Made by a program: the position numbers and the translations under genes
Part shown: in pieces, positions 36,701 to 50,137 of the stretch
Numbering within the stretch: the first letter of the stretch is position 1
How the letters are laid out: every line of letters starts with the position of its first letter
Assembly (NCBI GenBank): GCA_019916065.1
Contig: CM034240.1
Span: 21,065,894 to 21,129,893 of the forward strand
From: Vitellaria paradoxa
Taxonomy: Eukaryota; Streptophyta; Magnoliopsida; Ericales; Sapotaceae
Reading direction: 5' to 3'
DNA: 64,000 bases
Notes under the pieces: generated by a model
Database searches by the model: none
Told to the model about the DNA's origin: nothing
Seen by the model: the letters and a program-made list of their open reading frames with translations, nothing else

Positions 36701-39700
36701 TTGAACCCCTTGTTTGCTGAGTTTCAGCAGCTTTAGCACACTGATAAGCTTGTGAAACACTCCATATATCTTATTGATTAAGTATATCTTGCAAGTTTAT
36801 TCACAGCCCTCTGATGTATCTTGCCACTTTTTGTTCTTCACTCTCATTTAACTCATTCCTAAGAACAAGTTCATAAAATTTTTCTGTGTAATCATCAACC
36901 GTCTTACCTCCTTGGTGACAATTCTGCAACCTTCGATAGACCAATTAGTTGTAATTGTAAGGAAGAAAAATCTCCCTCAGCTTCTTACGCATCTTTTCCC
37001 AATTAGTAATCTTAGGCTTCCCTTGTCTTTGGCGTGTCATGTTGAGTTGATTCCACCAAGCGGAAGCTCTTCCTCTCAATTTCACAGCAACTACTTTCAC
37101 TTTCTTATCTTCCGGCACATCTTTTAAGTCAAAAACCCTTTCTACGATTGATAGCCAATCACCATTTAAATCTCTAGCAAATTCTGGAATATCCACCTTG
37201 AATCCACCATCCCAACGCCTCTTAATAGCTGCTGGTCGGGGTGCGTTATTTGCACAAAAAGGATTTACATCCTCTTCATGATAATTCTCCTCCTCAGATT
37301 CAACACCATCTTGAGAAGAAAGTTGATGTTGCGCATTGCGCTAGGTTGGAGCTTCAACCTACCTTCTTAGATCTTCTATCATAGTGAGCAAATATTGCTG
37401 ATCAACTGCTGCGTTCTGATTGTGTTGAATAGCTGGTCTGCGAAGTGGATTTCTTCTTCTTGGCGGCATATTGCAACTCCAAAAAACGATCAAGTCCCCT
37501 GACAAATCCAAAGGATCAGAACCTGGCTCTGATATCAACTGATGCACTCACATATGAAAAAAGTAAAGATCAAGAAAGAAAATAGAGAGTTAGATTAAAC
37601 TAAAACTTTAGCTTAATCTTCCACACTCAATCCCAATAAAAGGGAGGGAAAGACGATAGGAATTTTTTTAATCTTCAAATTTTGCCTTTCAAAGCTTACA
37701 AAAATTGCTTTTTTATAGGTTCTCTGCAGCTCCTAAACATTAATACTGACTCACCTTTAGACTTTAAAAAACAGACCCTTAGACTTTCCAACGGACTCTT
37801 AAAAATCTGTTATACAAATAAACTTCAAAACAAACTCTTAAAAATCTGTAGAACAGACTCTTAGACTTCAAAACCAACTTCTAGACAAAGAAAATCTGCT
37901 GTGCAGATTTTTAGACTAGCAAAAGCTGTAAAACAGACTCTTAGACTTCAAAACCAACTTCTAGAAAAAGAAAATCTTCTGTGCAGATTTTTACACTACC
38001 AAAAGTTGTACTACTAGCTTGCGTCACCTTTATACAAATAATATTGTTTTTGTGCTAGATCTCCATACCTGTATCCAAAATTTGAGCACTTTTTCAACCG
38101 AGCCCTCGTACCCTAAGATACAGCTAATAGGCGAATTTGGCATTTGGATATGTATCTAAGTCCAACACTCATTCCTGACACCCATTTCCAGGTCTGAGCA
38201 ACATAGGTTGCACATGTTGGCCCTTGTCAGAATATTCAATCTGGCCACACTTGAGGAAGTGTGTTGAGAGTATAAAAACTAATATAAATAAAAAAGTTAC
38301 TCCATCCATAACAGCCTAAGCTTTTAGGTGAGGTAATGGCTAACAAGTCCAAAGTGTTCTGATTCTCCTGAATCCTTGTATCATTTCGAGTATAGAATGA
38401 ACAAGAAAGAAATGGTTGTGTATGTTCTGTTCCTTGTTATGTTGGGTAGATTCTATTATCTTTATTCTCAATTTGTGCATTTTTTAGCTCTAGGGTTTAA
38501 AAAGGTCTTTTCTGTAAGTATTTTATTGCCTGAGTCGCCCCATCTTTGAATAAATGATTTAATATCTCCTGTTTGAGTGTGTATATATATATAATTCCAA
38601 ACGTATGTAATATTCAAATATTGTGCTGAGGGATAACATGGGGAAAATGATGATTACATATTTATAATTTAAAACCTTTGACCAATAAAGTGGGAGGGCA
38701 GGGAGTATCTTGGATGGATGTGAGATCTGTTTTCTCTTGTAATAATATATGTTAGGAAGTATGTTTTCCATATTATTTTTATAAATCAGAACCCCACACC
38801 CCTCCTCCAAAATAAATAAATAAATAAAATAAAATAAAATAAAATAAAAAATAAAAAATTTGAGGGTAAAGGAACATTGTCCAATCTAGGTTGCTCCAAT
38901 TATCTATAGTAGGCATGTAAGGAAGTGATTTTGTTGTTCCAGGTTGCATAAAACGTCTTTTAAAATTGAGTCTGGAAAACTTTCAATTACTCGTAGGTTC
39001 GTGCAGAGGATCTATGTCTAACAGGACTGATTGTTCTTAGAGACAAATGTTTCCATTATCTGAGTAAAATTAGTAAACTCAGTTACTTGGTTGAAATTGA
39101 TTGGTGAGGCCTGATCGCATGGTTGTGGTTGGGGATGAGGCTTAGTTAAGGTTAGGGGTGACCATGCCCCCTTAGTTTTGGTATTTTGTCTATATACATA
39201 TGCTATATTTAATAAAAATAAATGATCCGTTAATAGTGTGGCCCTCCTACATAAATGAAAATTCTCAACTGTGCAAAAAAATTAATAAAGCACAAAAAAA
39301 TTTATTTTCATCTTTTTCAGTACAAACCCAAAAATATATATATATATATATCTCTCTCTTCCTACCCCCGAGATTTCTCATCCTCGTACACTTCATCTTC
39401 CAGTCATTTTCAACTTCTTTTGCTTCACTATTGCCTCTCTCTACAAACTCTCTCTCTAGCAACTATAGTACTGGAAGAAATTTTTTTGGTCCCGACGCAA
39501 GTAAATCTCGGATAAAAGGTTAGTGTTTTTTTTTTTTTTTTTGGCTTTTCACCTTTTCAATTCAAGTTGCTTCTGTTCTTCAGAAAGGGATTTATCCATC
39601 TGATCAAACAAAGCATTCCTCCAACCTTAGTGTACATCAATATTTTTACTAAAATTTTTTTGGCCCCCTTTGTCATAACATCCTAGCTTTGTCCCTAGTT

Positions 39701-42700
39701 GTGGTGTACATTGGACAATAACACAGCTTTCAGAAAGTCTTTTAAAAGGTAAACTGCTCTAGAAATTGAATTAAGGGCCTGTTTGGTGACACCAAAAGTC
39801 ACCAACTTTAACTAATTTTTGTACTTTCCTCCAATCAAATTTTCACTTATCACCTTTATATCACATCTTTTTACTTTTATTGTACTTTTTTGTCCCATTT
39901 TTTGTCAACCAAACAGGCCCTAAATATGAGCGGTAATATTTTCAATGAAGAATTTTTTTTTTATTAAAAAAAAAAAATGAAATTTGATGAGGTTTGCATG
40001 CAAAAGAGGATTTGGGGAGGAGTTCAACTCAACTCAACAAAAACCTTAGTCCTAAATGAGTTAGGGTTAGCTAAATAAATTTTCTTCTTCAATTCCTTTC
40101 TGTCATGGATTATATTTTTCATGAGATTATATGAATTTAGATTTTTCTTCACAATTTTAGCCAATGTAATTTTATATATGCATTTAGTGTTGGAGTCAGG
40201 GTTTTCAATAGGTGGGGTCGATAAGTGGCGAAGGCAGGATTCTTAATGGCGGAGCTAGGATTTTAACCTCTTTTTTCCCTGAGTACAATAGGTATGTCAA
40301 CAAATTAAAAATCAACTTCAAGATAGTTAGATGCAATTAGCAATTGAAAACTTTAAAAATAAAATAATTAAAGAAGTTTCTTCTACTATTCCAAATGTAT
40401 TTTGGAATAGGAAAAGTCACATAGTCACCCTTCCTTATATTAAAGATTTTCAAGAGTCAAAGATCAAAACAAAAGCTAGACCTATTCAAATGAATCAAGA
40501 ACTCTTGGATTATTGCAAAAAGAAAATCCAAGATTAATTAGACAAAAAACTAATAAGACTATCAAAATCTCCCTGGAGTTGTGCTGCTTTCTATGTAAAT
40601 AAAAACGCTAAAATAGAAAGAGGAACTCCAAGGCTAGTAATAAATTATAAACCTTTGAATGATGTTTTGCAATGGATAAAGTATCCAATTCCTAACAAGC
40701 AAGATCATGGTGGCTCTTGGCCCTGTATCTTCTCTTGGTATACCTTCTTGGCTCTGATACCAAGAGAAGCCCAGGAATAGCAAAATAGTAAATAAAGAAG
40801 GTAATAGATAAACGAATTCTATACCAAGATAATTTTTGTTTGTAATAATTCAATTGAAACATAAATGAATAATATAGATAACAAAATATAAATGATGCTA
40901 AATGAATTTTTATTAATGGGTACAAGAAATAATATAAAGACTTACTTGATAAAATTAATTAAACTTGATACATCTGAAGGTTGGAAGCTTGAGAGAGGAT
41001 ATAGGTGAGATTCAGACGGCAGAATGAATTTTGAGTCCGAATGCAATCCCCCTCTCAGACTTAACTTCCTTCCTTTTTACAATGGGTAAAAGGAATTAGG
41101 CTACAGTTTTTTCCGTGATGGATACTGATAAAGAGCCTGACTTCTTTTACAAGAAATGACATAAAGAAGACTTTTGATACAGACTTTTGACATAAAGTTT
41201 ATAAAAGTCATAAAGCAAAAGTTTTGGCATGTGATTGAATAGTAGTCTGAATGACTACTTTTGTCTTGATCTTTCATATCTTCCATGTGAATGTACTATG
41301 CCTTGATGAATTTTGCCGAGAGTTTGCTTCTGGAGCTATAATAGGGTTTGATAGCCTTTTGGACTTTTTATTGTTGATGATGACCATTGCTTTGTGTCTT
41401 TTTGTTCAGGGGCATGTGCTTGATAGCTTTGGCCAAAGACTTTTCCAGCTTGATAATGGTTTTGTTGATTTGCTGAGATTATTTCTTGTCTTTTGCCTTT
41501 GATTTTTTCTTCTCCTTGATTGGTGTTGATGGAGTAGGATTCTTGATAGGGGGAAGGATACCATAGTAGTCGTCTTCATTATCATTGTCAAGGTTGACTG
41601 AACTGAAGCTTTCTGCCGAATTGGAGTCCTCACTTGATTCTTGTTCTGATAATGATTCTAATGCAGCTAACAATTGCTGTTTTAATTCCTTTTTTGATGC
41701 TGTAGCTGCAAGTTTTGATATATTCTGGCTTTTCTGAAGAAGGAACTGAGGGGTTGTTGATGTTGTTAATGCTGGATGCTGATGGAAATATTTATCAATG
41801 GCTGTAGGAGTAACCCTGTCAATTTTAAATTGCTCCCACCATTTGACCTTAATTCTGCGGATTAGTGATGAAATGGTTGGTCCTTGATGAAAATATTCCC
41901 ATTGGATAATCCAGGCAAGAGAGAATTGTTGAAAGAAATAGAATAAATGAGGGAACTGATTCATTGGAAAATGAGATGGGATTTTGAATCGATCTTGATA
42001 AATCTGGAGGCCTTGATAAGCTTATTGAGGTAATATCTCTGGTACTGGTCCAAACATGTTCCACCATTCGATGAACCATACTAGAAGGTCTTGATGGAAT
42101 TTGTTGTGGAAGTAAAACATCCAAGAATGTCTGAATGTTTTATTTTGATGATAGAAGGTGTGGTACCAGGCTTTCTAGTAATCCCAGTAATTGTAGGTGG
42201 ATGGAACAAAATGCCGAGAAAATTGGCGGAATTGGTTTGGATGCCCTCCCCAGTCTTCAATAGTTAAGATTTTGATAATTTGGCATGTTGAATAGACTAT
42301 TTGGGTTTGGTCAAATTTATCTGGATAATATTTAAATGATACTGATTCAGTGTCAATCAGTATAAATTCGTAAAATTTTTGGGTTTTCATAGAATTTGAA
42401 GTTACAAAATGGTTATTTGGTAGAAATACGGTTTGAAGAAGATCATGGATAACTTGGTAATTGGGTGGATTTGTGAATAGGTTTTCATATTCTTGGACAA
42501 TCTGGTAATAAGATAGGTTTGTGGTTTAGGAAAATATTGTGATTTTGATGATAGGAAAATTTGAGAAATTGGTGTGGAGTTTGCCGATACCACCACATTT
42601 TTTTATGAATAAGATATGGGGCTAAGAGCCACCATAGATGACGAAGCGGGACGTGTAGCCACCTCTTTTGATGATCCAATTGCGACTGTTTGAGCAAAGC

Positions 42701-45700
42701 TCTTATTAGCCGCTTGGTTTAATATTTGTTGTTGTTGTTGTCTTTCTTCTTCAAGTAAGTAGGTATACCAGTCATTGGGAGATAAGGGAAGAACCCTGAG
42801 AATGGTAGTTGGTAAGGGTGTGGTTTGACTAGAAGATGATTTAATAGGTATCATGGCATATGATTCTTTTGTTATTGGTTGTGCAGTTGATAAAGATGGT
42901 TTAATAGGTTTAGGAGGCATGGTTTCCCTGCAAGAATTCACGGGTAAGGAAATCAGGGATGGAATTTACTTCTCCTTTGACGTATTCAATCTTATAATCA
43001 AAAATTGATAAAATAGCTTGCCATCTTGCAAAAATTTGTTTTGACGCAATATTTTGAACATCTTTTTGTAAGACATGCTTGGTAGCTTTGCAATCAATTC
43101 CAATTAAAAACTCTTGATTTAATAAATCACTTTGAAATTTTTGAATGCATAATACAATAGATAAAATTTCCTTTTTAATAGTGCTATAATTCCTTTGGGC
43201 ATTAGTCCATGTTCCTGATGTAAACCGGACTAATTGTTCTTGATGGTGACTAGGAAGACGTCGTTTTAAAATACCACCGTATCCTAGTTCTGATGCATCC
43301 GTTTCAACTATCTTATATGCTTGGGTATTTGCTATATGTAAACATGGAAGAGACTTAAGGTGTTGCTTAAATTGTTTGATAATTAGGGTATGTTGAGAAG
43401 ACCATGGAGGAGGATTTTTCTCGAGTCTTTCTCTTAAAGGACTAGCAATAATACTAAGTTTTTGGTAATAGTCTGAAATATAATTGAGACTCCCTAAAAA
43501 CCTCTGAAGTTATTTTTTATCTTTAATTTCATCAAGAAATTTACTTGCAAATTCTAAAACTCTTTCAATAGGAGTAATAGTTCCTTGATCAATATAATGT
43601 CCAAGAAATCTTATCCTTGTTTGAAAAAGTTTAATTTTTTATCGAGAAAACACTAAACCATTTTTCTTTATAATATAAAGGAAAGTGTTTAAATGTTTCC
43701 AATGAGATTGAATGTTATTTGAGAAGATTAATATATCATCAATGTATACTATTGAGAAATCAGAATATGGATTAAAAATATCATTCATAATTTTTTGGAA
43801 TTCACTTGGAGCATTTTTTAATCCAAATGGCATGACATTCCATTCATATGGTCCAAAAGGGGCAGTGAATGCAGTTTTATATTTATCTGATTCAGAGATC
43901 TGGATTTGCCAAAATCCAAATTTTAAATCAAATTTTGAGTATATTTTAGCATGTACAAGCCTTTGAAGGAGATCTTGCTTGTTAGGGATTGGATACCTTA
44001 TCCATTGCAAAACATCATTCAAAGGTTTGTAATTTATTACTAGCCTTGGAGTTCCTCTTTCTATTTCAGCGTTTTTATTTACATAGAAAGTAGCACAACT
44101 CCAGGGAGATTTAGATGGTCTTATTAGTTTTTTGTCTAATAAATCTTGGATTTTGTTTTTGCAATAATCCAAGAGTTCTTGATTCATTTGGATAGGTCTA
44201 GCTTTTGTTTTGATCTTTGACTTTTGAAAATCTTTAATATAAGGAAGGGTGACTATGTGACTTTTCCTATTCGAAAATGCATTTGGAATAGTAGAAGAAA
44301 CTTCTTTAATTATTTTATTTTTAAAATTTTCAATTGCTAATTGCATCTGACTATCTTGAAGTCGATTTTTAATTTGTTGACATACCTTTTCTTGTTTTAG
44401 GAGCATTAGATGTTTTTCTTTTGATATGATTTTTGAAATATTATTTATTTGGATTTTTTCTACAGCTATATCTTTTAGAATATTCAAATCTTTGATATTT
44501 GGAGGATTAAGAAATTCAAATATTGTTTCTTGACCAAATATATTTGTAGAATTTCCTTTAGGGGATACCGACATAGGTTCAATAAGATTTAAGAAGGGTG
44601 TTCCTAATATTACTTCTCTATTTAAATCTTTTACTAGGATAAATAGAGTCTTTATACAAATATTTTGATTACATACATGAGTTTTTGTTAATTTATATTT
44701 GACTTTTAATGGCATACCATTAGCAGATGATAGCCTCTCTTTGTTGGTTCAAAATATTTTATGGGTACTAATCCTTCTTGTATGCAGTTAAGATCAGCAC
44801 CAGAGTTAAAAAGTGCAGTAGTATTTATAGTATATTCTTTATTTATTACAATTTTTAATTTTACATTCCATTTTTGATAGGATATTTGGGTTAATATGAA
44901 AATATCATCATTTTTATACTCTTTATCTTGAGTCAGGAGAGTTTGTTGATTAGAAGTTGAAGTTATAATATTATTAGGATTTTGATTTTTTAGAATTAAA
45001 ACTTGGTTTGTTAATTCTCGAATTTCTGATTTTGATATTCCTAATTCATGTTTTAGAGTTCTAATCTCTTTTTTGATTTCTTTTATTTCAAGTTTAATGT
45101 CTTCTATTGGAATTTTTTTGTAATTTTTGAGGTTGTTTAGCCTTTTTTAATATTGAATCAAGGTCATAACAATTTTCTATAACCTTTTCTCTATTCTTTT
45201 TAGTTTGTTGAAGGTTTTCTTTTAATTTTAATAAATAATTTCTTTTTAAATGAGGATCTTCTATATCTTCAATCATATTCATGATTAGTTCTTGTTCTCT
45301 AGTAATAACATTACAATAACAGTTTTGTTTAATAGTTATACTACTAGATGAATCTTCAGATATTTCTATATTAGATTCGGTTGATGATATAATATTGTCT
45401 ACTTCAAAATCATCTTGAGAATTTGATTTTTCATGTTCTGATTCAGAATTATTTATCATCAATATTTTTCTAATTATTTTTTGAGATATTCATCAATATC
45501 TAAGGAATTTATTTTACCTTTTAATGGACAATTATTTTTATAATGTCATATTTTTCCACATTTATAACATGTTAGAGGTATTTTCTGATTATTAATAGGC
45601 TTCTTCGATTTTTTCTTATGTTGAAATTGGTTTGGTTCATTTTTATATAGTTTTTTGTAAAAATTATCTTGACTAGGTTGTCTTCTTTTTTTATAAGCAT

Positions 45701-48700
45701 TTGCAACCATTGTCATTTCTTGTAATTTGTTAATTTTTTGATAATCTGTTAGTCCATCTAAATTCCATTTATAAATTCCAGTACCTTTGAAAAATTGAGT
45801 TGGTTCAACTAATTCTTTATATTGTTAATCTGGGAAAGATGGTCTCGGATAATAATTTTTTATTTGTCTTGTATTATGTTTATTATGATTCCATTTGGCC
45901 ATATAAGATAGTTGAAACGGATGCATCAGAACTAGGATACGGTGGTATTTTAAAACGACGTCTTCCTAGTTACCATCAAGAACAATTAGTCCGGTTTACA
46001 TCAGGAACATGGACTAATGCCCAAAGGAATTATAGCACTATTAAAAAGGAAATTTTATCTATTGTATTATGCATTCAAAAATTTCAAAGTGATTTATTAA
46101 ATCAAGAGTTTTTAATTGGAATTGATTGCAAAGCTACCAAGCATGTCTTACAAAAAGATGTTCAAAATATTGCATCAAAACAAATTTTTGCAAGATGGCA
46201 AGCTATTTTATCAATTTTTGATTATAAGATTGAATACGTCAAAGGAGAAGTAAATTCCATCCCTGATTTCCTTACCCGTGAATTCTTGCAGGGAAACCAT
46301 GCCTCCTAAACCTATTAAACCATCTTTATCAACTGCACAACCAATAACAAAAGAATCATATGCCATGATACCTATTAAATCATCTTCTAGTCAAACCACA
46401 CCCTTACCAACTACCATTCTCAGGGTTCTTCCCTTATCTCCCAATGACTGGTATACCTACTTACTTGAAGAAGAAAGACAACAACAACAACAAATATTAA
46501 ACCAAGCGGCTAATAAGAGCTTTGCTCAAACAGTCGCAATTGGATCATCAAAAGAGGTGGCTACACGTCCCGCTTCGTCATCTATGGTGGCTCTTGGCCC
46601 CATATCTTATTTATAAAAAAATGTGGTGGTATCGGCAAACTCCACACCAATTTCTCAAATTTTCCTATCATCAAAATCACAATATTTTCCTAAACCACAA
46701 ACCTATCTTATTACCAGATTGTCCAAGAATATGAAAACCTATTCACAAATCCACCCAATTACCAAGTTATCCATGATCTTCTTCAAACTGTATTTCTACC
46801 AAATAACCATTTTGTAACTTCAAATTCTATGAAAACCCAAAAATTTTACGAATTTATACTGATTGACACTGAATCAGTATCATTTAAATATTATCCAGAT
46901 AAATTTGACCAAACCCAAATAGTCTATTCAACATGCCAAATTATCAAAATCTTAACTATTGAAGACTGGGGAGGGCATCCAAACCAATTCCGCCAATTTT
47001 CTCGGCATTTTGTTCCATCCACCTACAATTACTGGGATTACTAGAAAGCCTGGTACCACACCTTCTATCATCAAAATAAAACATTCAGACATTCTTGGAT
47101 GTTTTACTTCCACAACAAATTCCATCAAGACCTTCTAGTATGGTTCATCGAATGGTGGAACATGTTTGGACCAGTACCAGAGATATTACCTCAATAAGCT
47201 TATCAAGGCCTCCAGATTTATCAAGATCGATTCAAAATCCCATCTCATTTTCCAATGAATCAGTTCCCTCATTTATTCTATTTCTTTCAACAATTCTCTC
47301 TTGCCTGGATTATCCAATGGGAATATTTTCATCAAGGACCAACCATTTCATCACTAATCCGCAGAATTAAGGTCAAATGGTGGGAGCAATTTAAAATTGA
47401 CAGGGTTACTCCTACAGCCATTGATAAATATTTCCATCAGCATCCAGCATTAACAACATCAACAACCCCTCAGTTCCTTCTTCAGAAAAGCCAGAATATA
47501 TCAAAACCTGCATGCTTGAGAATAGGTGACAAGTGATGATGCAACTGAACTTGTCAAATTAGAATCTTTCAAAGACGGACGAATGGAACGAGACTCAATG
47601 ATATCGACAGAATTGTAGTAAGACATGCAACATATAATTTGTAAGAAAAATTGTTCAATATATGCAAGAACGTTTCTATTATGCACTAGTAGTGAGGACT
47701 CGTGCAATTGAATAATTTCACGGAAGAACAACTTGGACATTAGACTCAAAGAACTCCCAATTGATGAGGTCAACAAATAAAACTCTTGAAATGTTTAAAT
47801 AATAGTCCCTAAACAAGTAACAATCACCAATGATAAAATCTATGCAATCCTGACGATCATTGTTCATGATATCCTCAAATAAACCAACAAAATTTAGACA
47901 AGATGATGGTGTTTTCAAACATAACCAAGTGGACTAGAGCGTTGTTTGCAAGCCTATTCAGTCGAGTGGAACTGGCATTCGACAGTTGAAACTGCATAAT
48001 GAAGCGTTGATGGAAAAATGGCTTTGGAGATTTGTGCATGAAGATACTAGTCTTTGGAAAAGAGTGATTGAGATCAAATATGGTAAGGAGATAGGAGGTT
48101 GGTCTACAGCAAAAGGTCACTTTTCTTTTGGTATTAGTCTATGGAAATACATTAGAAGGAGTTGGCCTAATTTTGACAGATGCGTATCTTGGAAGGTGGG
48201 AAAGGGAGATAGGATATTGTTTTGGAAACACAAATGGTTGGAGATTGGCTGTCTTTCAGAGTTATTCCTTGAGAAATATGCCACTGCAATTGATAAGAAT
48301 GCTTTGGTTTCAAACTACAACACAGGTTATGGTTCGAATAGAGTTTGGAATGTGCAACTGAGAAGCAGTATGAATGATTGGGAATTGGACAGTTTTTGGT
48401 TACTTTTGGAGCTTCTTTATTCATTACAGATTGAGGACACAGCAGATGTTATCTTTTCAAAAAAAAAAGGACACAGCAGATGCTATGATTTGGAAGCAGT
48501 CAAAGCATAATACTTTCACCGTGAAGTCCTTTTATCTATCCTTACAGGGAGGGGAGAAGGATGTTTTTCCTTGGATGAAGTTATGGAAAACTCCTGCTCC
48601 TGCAAGGGTCATCTTCTTCTCTTGGTGTGCTGCGAGAGGTAAAATCTTGACTATGGATAATCTAAAACTTAGGGATTAGTCATTGGTTAATAGATGTCCT

Positions 48701-50102
48701 TTATGTCACAGACAACAGGAATCAATCGATTATCTGTTCATTCATTGCACTTGGTCTGTTGAACTATGAAGTCTAACCTTATCATATTTTGGTGTCCAAA
48801 TGTGTTTTACTGAAAATTTTAAAAGTTTTCTTTTAGCTTGGTGGGGACAACCACTGGGAAGGAGGAAGAAGAAGAAGATATGGAATTTGGCTCCCTTTTG
48901 TCTATTTTGGATGATTTGGAAGGAGCGCAACAGGCGGATATTTGATAACATAGAGAGTTATTTTGCATACCAAAAGTTTATTCCTTTCTTGTTTGTACAG
49001 TTGGGTAGAAGAGGGGAAAGAGATTGACCTTTGTTCCTTTCTATATTTTATTGCTAGCATGCAGTGAGTAGGAGAAAATTGTATTTTTGTAGCTTTCTAT
49101 TAGCGTCTTTCTAATGCTTATAATAAATCTTATTTATCTTTTTAAAACAAAAAAAATTTAGACAAGATGATGGTGGAGCCAATTCAACCGCTTTAGGCAT
49201 ATTTTGAGGATTTGGTGACTTTTCGTGATCAAATGTCGAGAGAGGAGAATCAATAAAAGAATCACAAGTGTCAACAGAAATAATAGGAGCGCTAGGTTTA
49301 GGGGATGGACGTTATAACTCAATGGTTCGTATAGTGCATTTTGACTCTGACATAGACTCATAAGACTAAAATTCATAATATTTTTCAATCTCTAAGGGTT
49401 TGGAATAAGCTTCATTTAAGGTCTTATGAGTGTATCGCTAAACTTTCTCACGGATGCAAGGCCTTAACCCAAGGACAAATCCAAGGACAAATCTACTAAT
49501 GGCACAAGGCTCATTTCAAAAATTAGACTACTTCTGAAGTGTTTTAAATTGATCAAAATACTCATCAACAGAAAAATACTCATGTTTAAGACGCATTAAC
49601 TAAGATCATGTCTTATCTATAAAACTTTTAGGAACAAATCGATCGCTTAAAATTTATTTCATCAAGGCCTATCGAATAACAGGCCTATGGTATAACTCAA
49701 CTGTTTGCCAATACTCTCTAGCATAATTGGTCAATTTTGTTTTAACCAGACGAATATATTGGTCATTAGATAGATCGTAATAGTAAAAAATGTATTCAAT
49801 ATCCTCTACCCAATCAAGAAACAAATGAGGATCGATAGTGCCACTAAGATAAGGATCTTTGTCATAAGTTTGATGAATAGAACAAAGTCTTACTTTATTG
49901 CTCCAATATGGTTGATGTTCAAAATTCACGGTAAAAGGACAGAGACAAATTTTTTTTTAAATGCTGATATTAATGAAAACTGAAAAAGAGAGTAATAAAA
50001 ATATAAAATCCTAATATGCGTAAAATAGGAATGACGAATCTAATAAATGAAATTCAACAAATAATTTAGGCAAGTAATGGGTGAGTGATTTTTTTCTTTT
50101 TT

Positions 50103-50137
<35 letters not shown>

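Larger units (their letters stand above)
32651..38026 (-). mobile_element. Gypsy-1: full-length Ty3/gypsy element
   Basis: LTRs of 488 bp (32651-33138) and 487 bp (37540-38026) start TGATGCACTCAC. The 5' LTR is on the right, preceded inside by TGGCTCTGATATCA, the complement of an initiator-tRNA-Met primer site. The purine tract lies at 33139-33150. Flanks CCCTT and CCTTT match at 4 of 5 positions. The minus strand carries gag, protease, reverse transcriptase, RNase H and integrase in gypsy order, all with mutations. It is inserted in TRIM-A. Confidence 0.93.
32133..38345 (+). mobile_element. TRIM-A: miniature LTR element split by a gypsy element
   Basis: Two 84-bp LTRs (32133-32216 and 38262-38345) end in GGCTAACA and share GAGTATAAAAAC and TAAGCTTTTAGGTGAG. 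Flanks GGTCC (32128-32132) and AGTCC (38346-38350) match at 4 of 5 positions. An initiator-tRNA-Met primer site TGGTATTAGAG begins at 32225, and the purine tract CTTGAGGAAGTG ends just before the right LTR. Without the nested gypsy element the whole unit is about 0.84 kb and has no gag or pol, which is the definition of a TRIM. By eye the LTRs differ at about 14 of 84 positions, so it is old. Confidence 0.82.
40290..47512 (-). mobile_element. Rearranged endogenous pararetrovirus, florendovirus-like (Caulimoviridae)
   Basis: There are no LTRs. On the minus strand the order is a capsid-like zinc knuckle region, protease, reverse transcriptase, RNase H and a second ORF that overlaps the end of the first. 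This matches the two-ORF layout known for endogenous florendoviruses. An initiator-tRNA-Met primer complement (GGCTCTGATACCA, 40750-40762) marks the viral genome origin. The movement-protein part is missing. The locus is rearranged: 1,613-bp arms at 41707-43319 and 45900-47512 are inverted, and 40290-40706 is an inverted copy of 43971-44387. Stops, a frame break and a mutated protease site make it non-viable. Confidence 0.85.
45900..47512 (+). repeat. Right arm of 1,613-bp viral inverted repeat
   Basis: Reverse-complement partner of 41707-43319. It starts mid-way through the RNase H domain, so the first codons of the frame 45800-46309 come from unrelated DNA. The arm covers RNase H and most of ORF2 and ends before the Lys-rich C-terminus. 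Confidence 0.93.

Noticed and set aside
39200..39523. 107-codon + strand frame
   Set aside because: It is AT- and CT-microsatellite sequence inside a probable non-autonomous transposon.
41707..47512. Inverted repeat as a fold-back sequencing artefact
   Set aside because: The arms differ at several bases and have different flanks and different ends. An exact chimera would be identical, but long reads are still needed.
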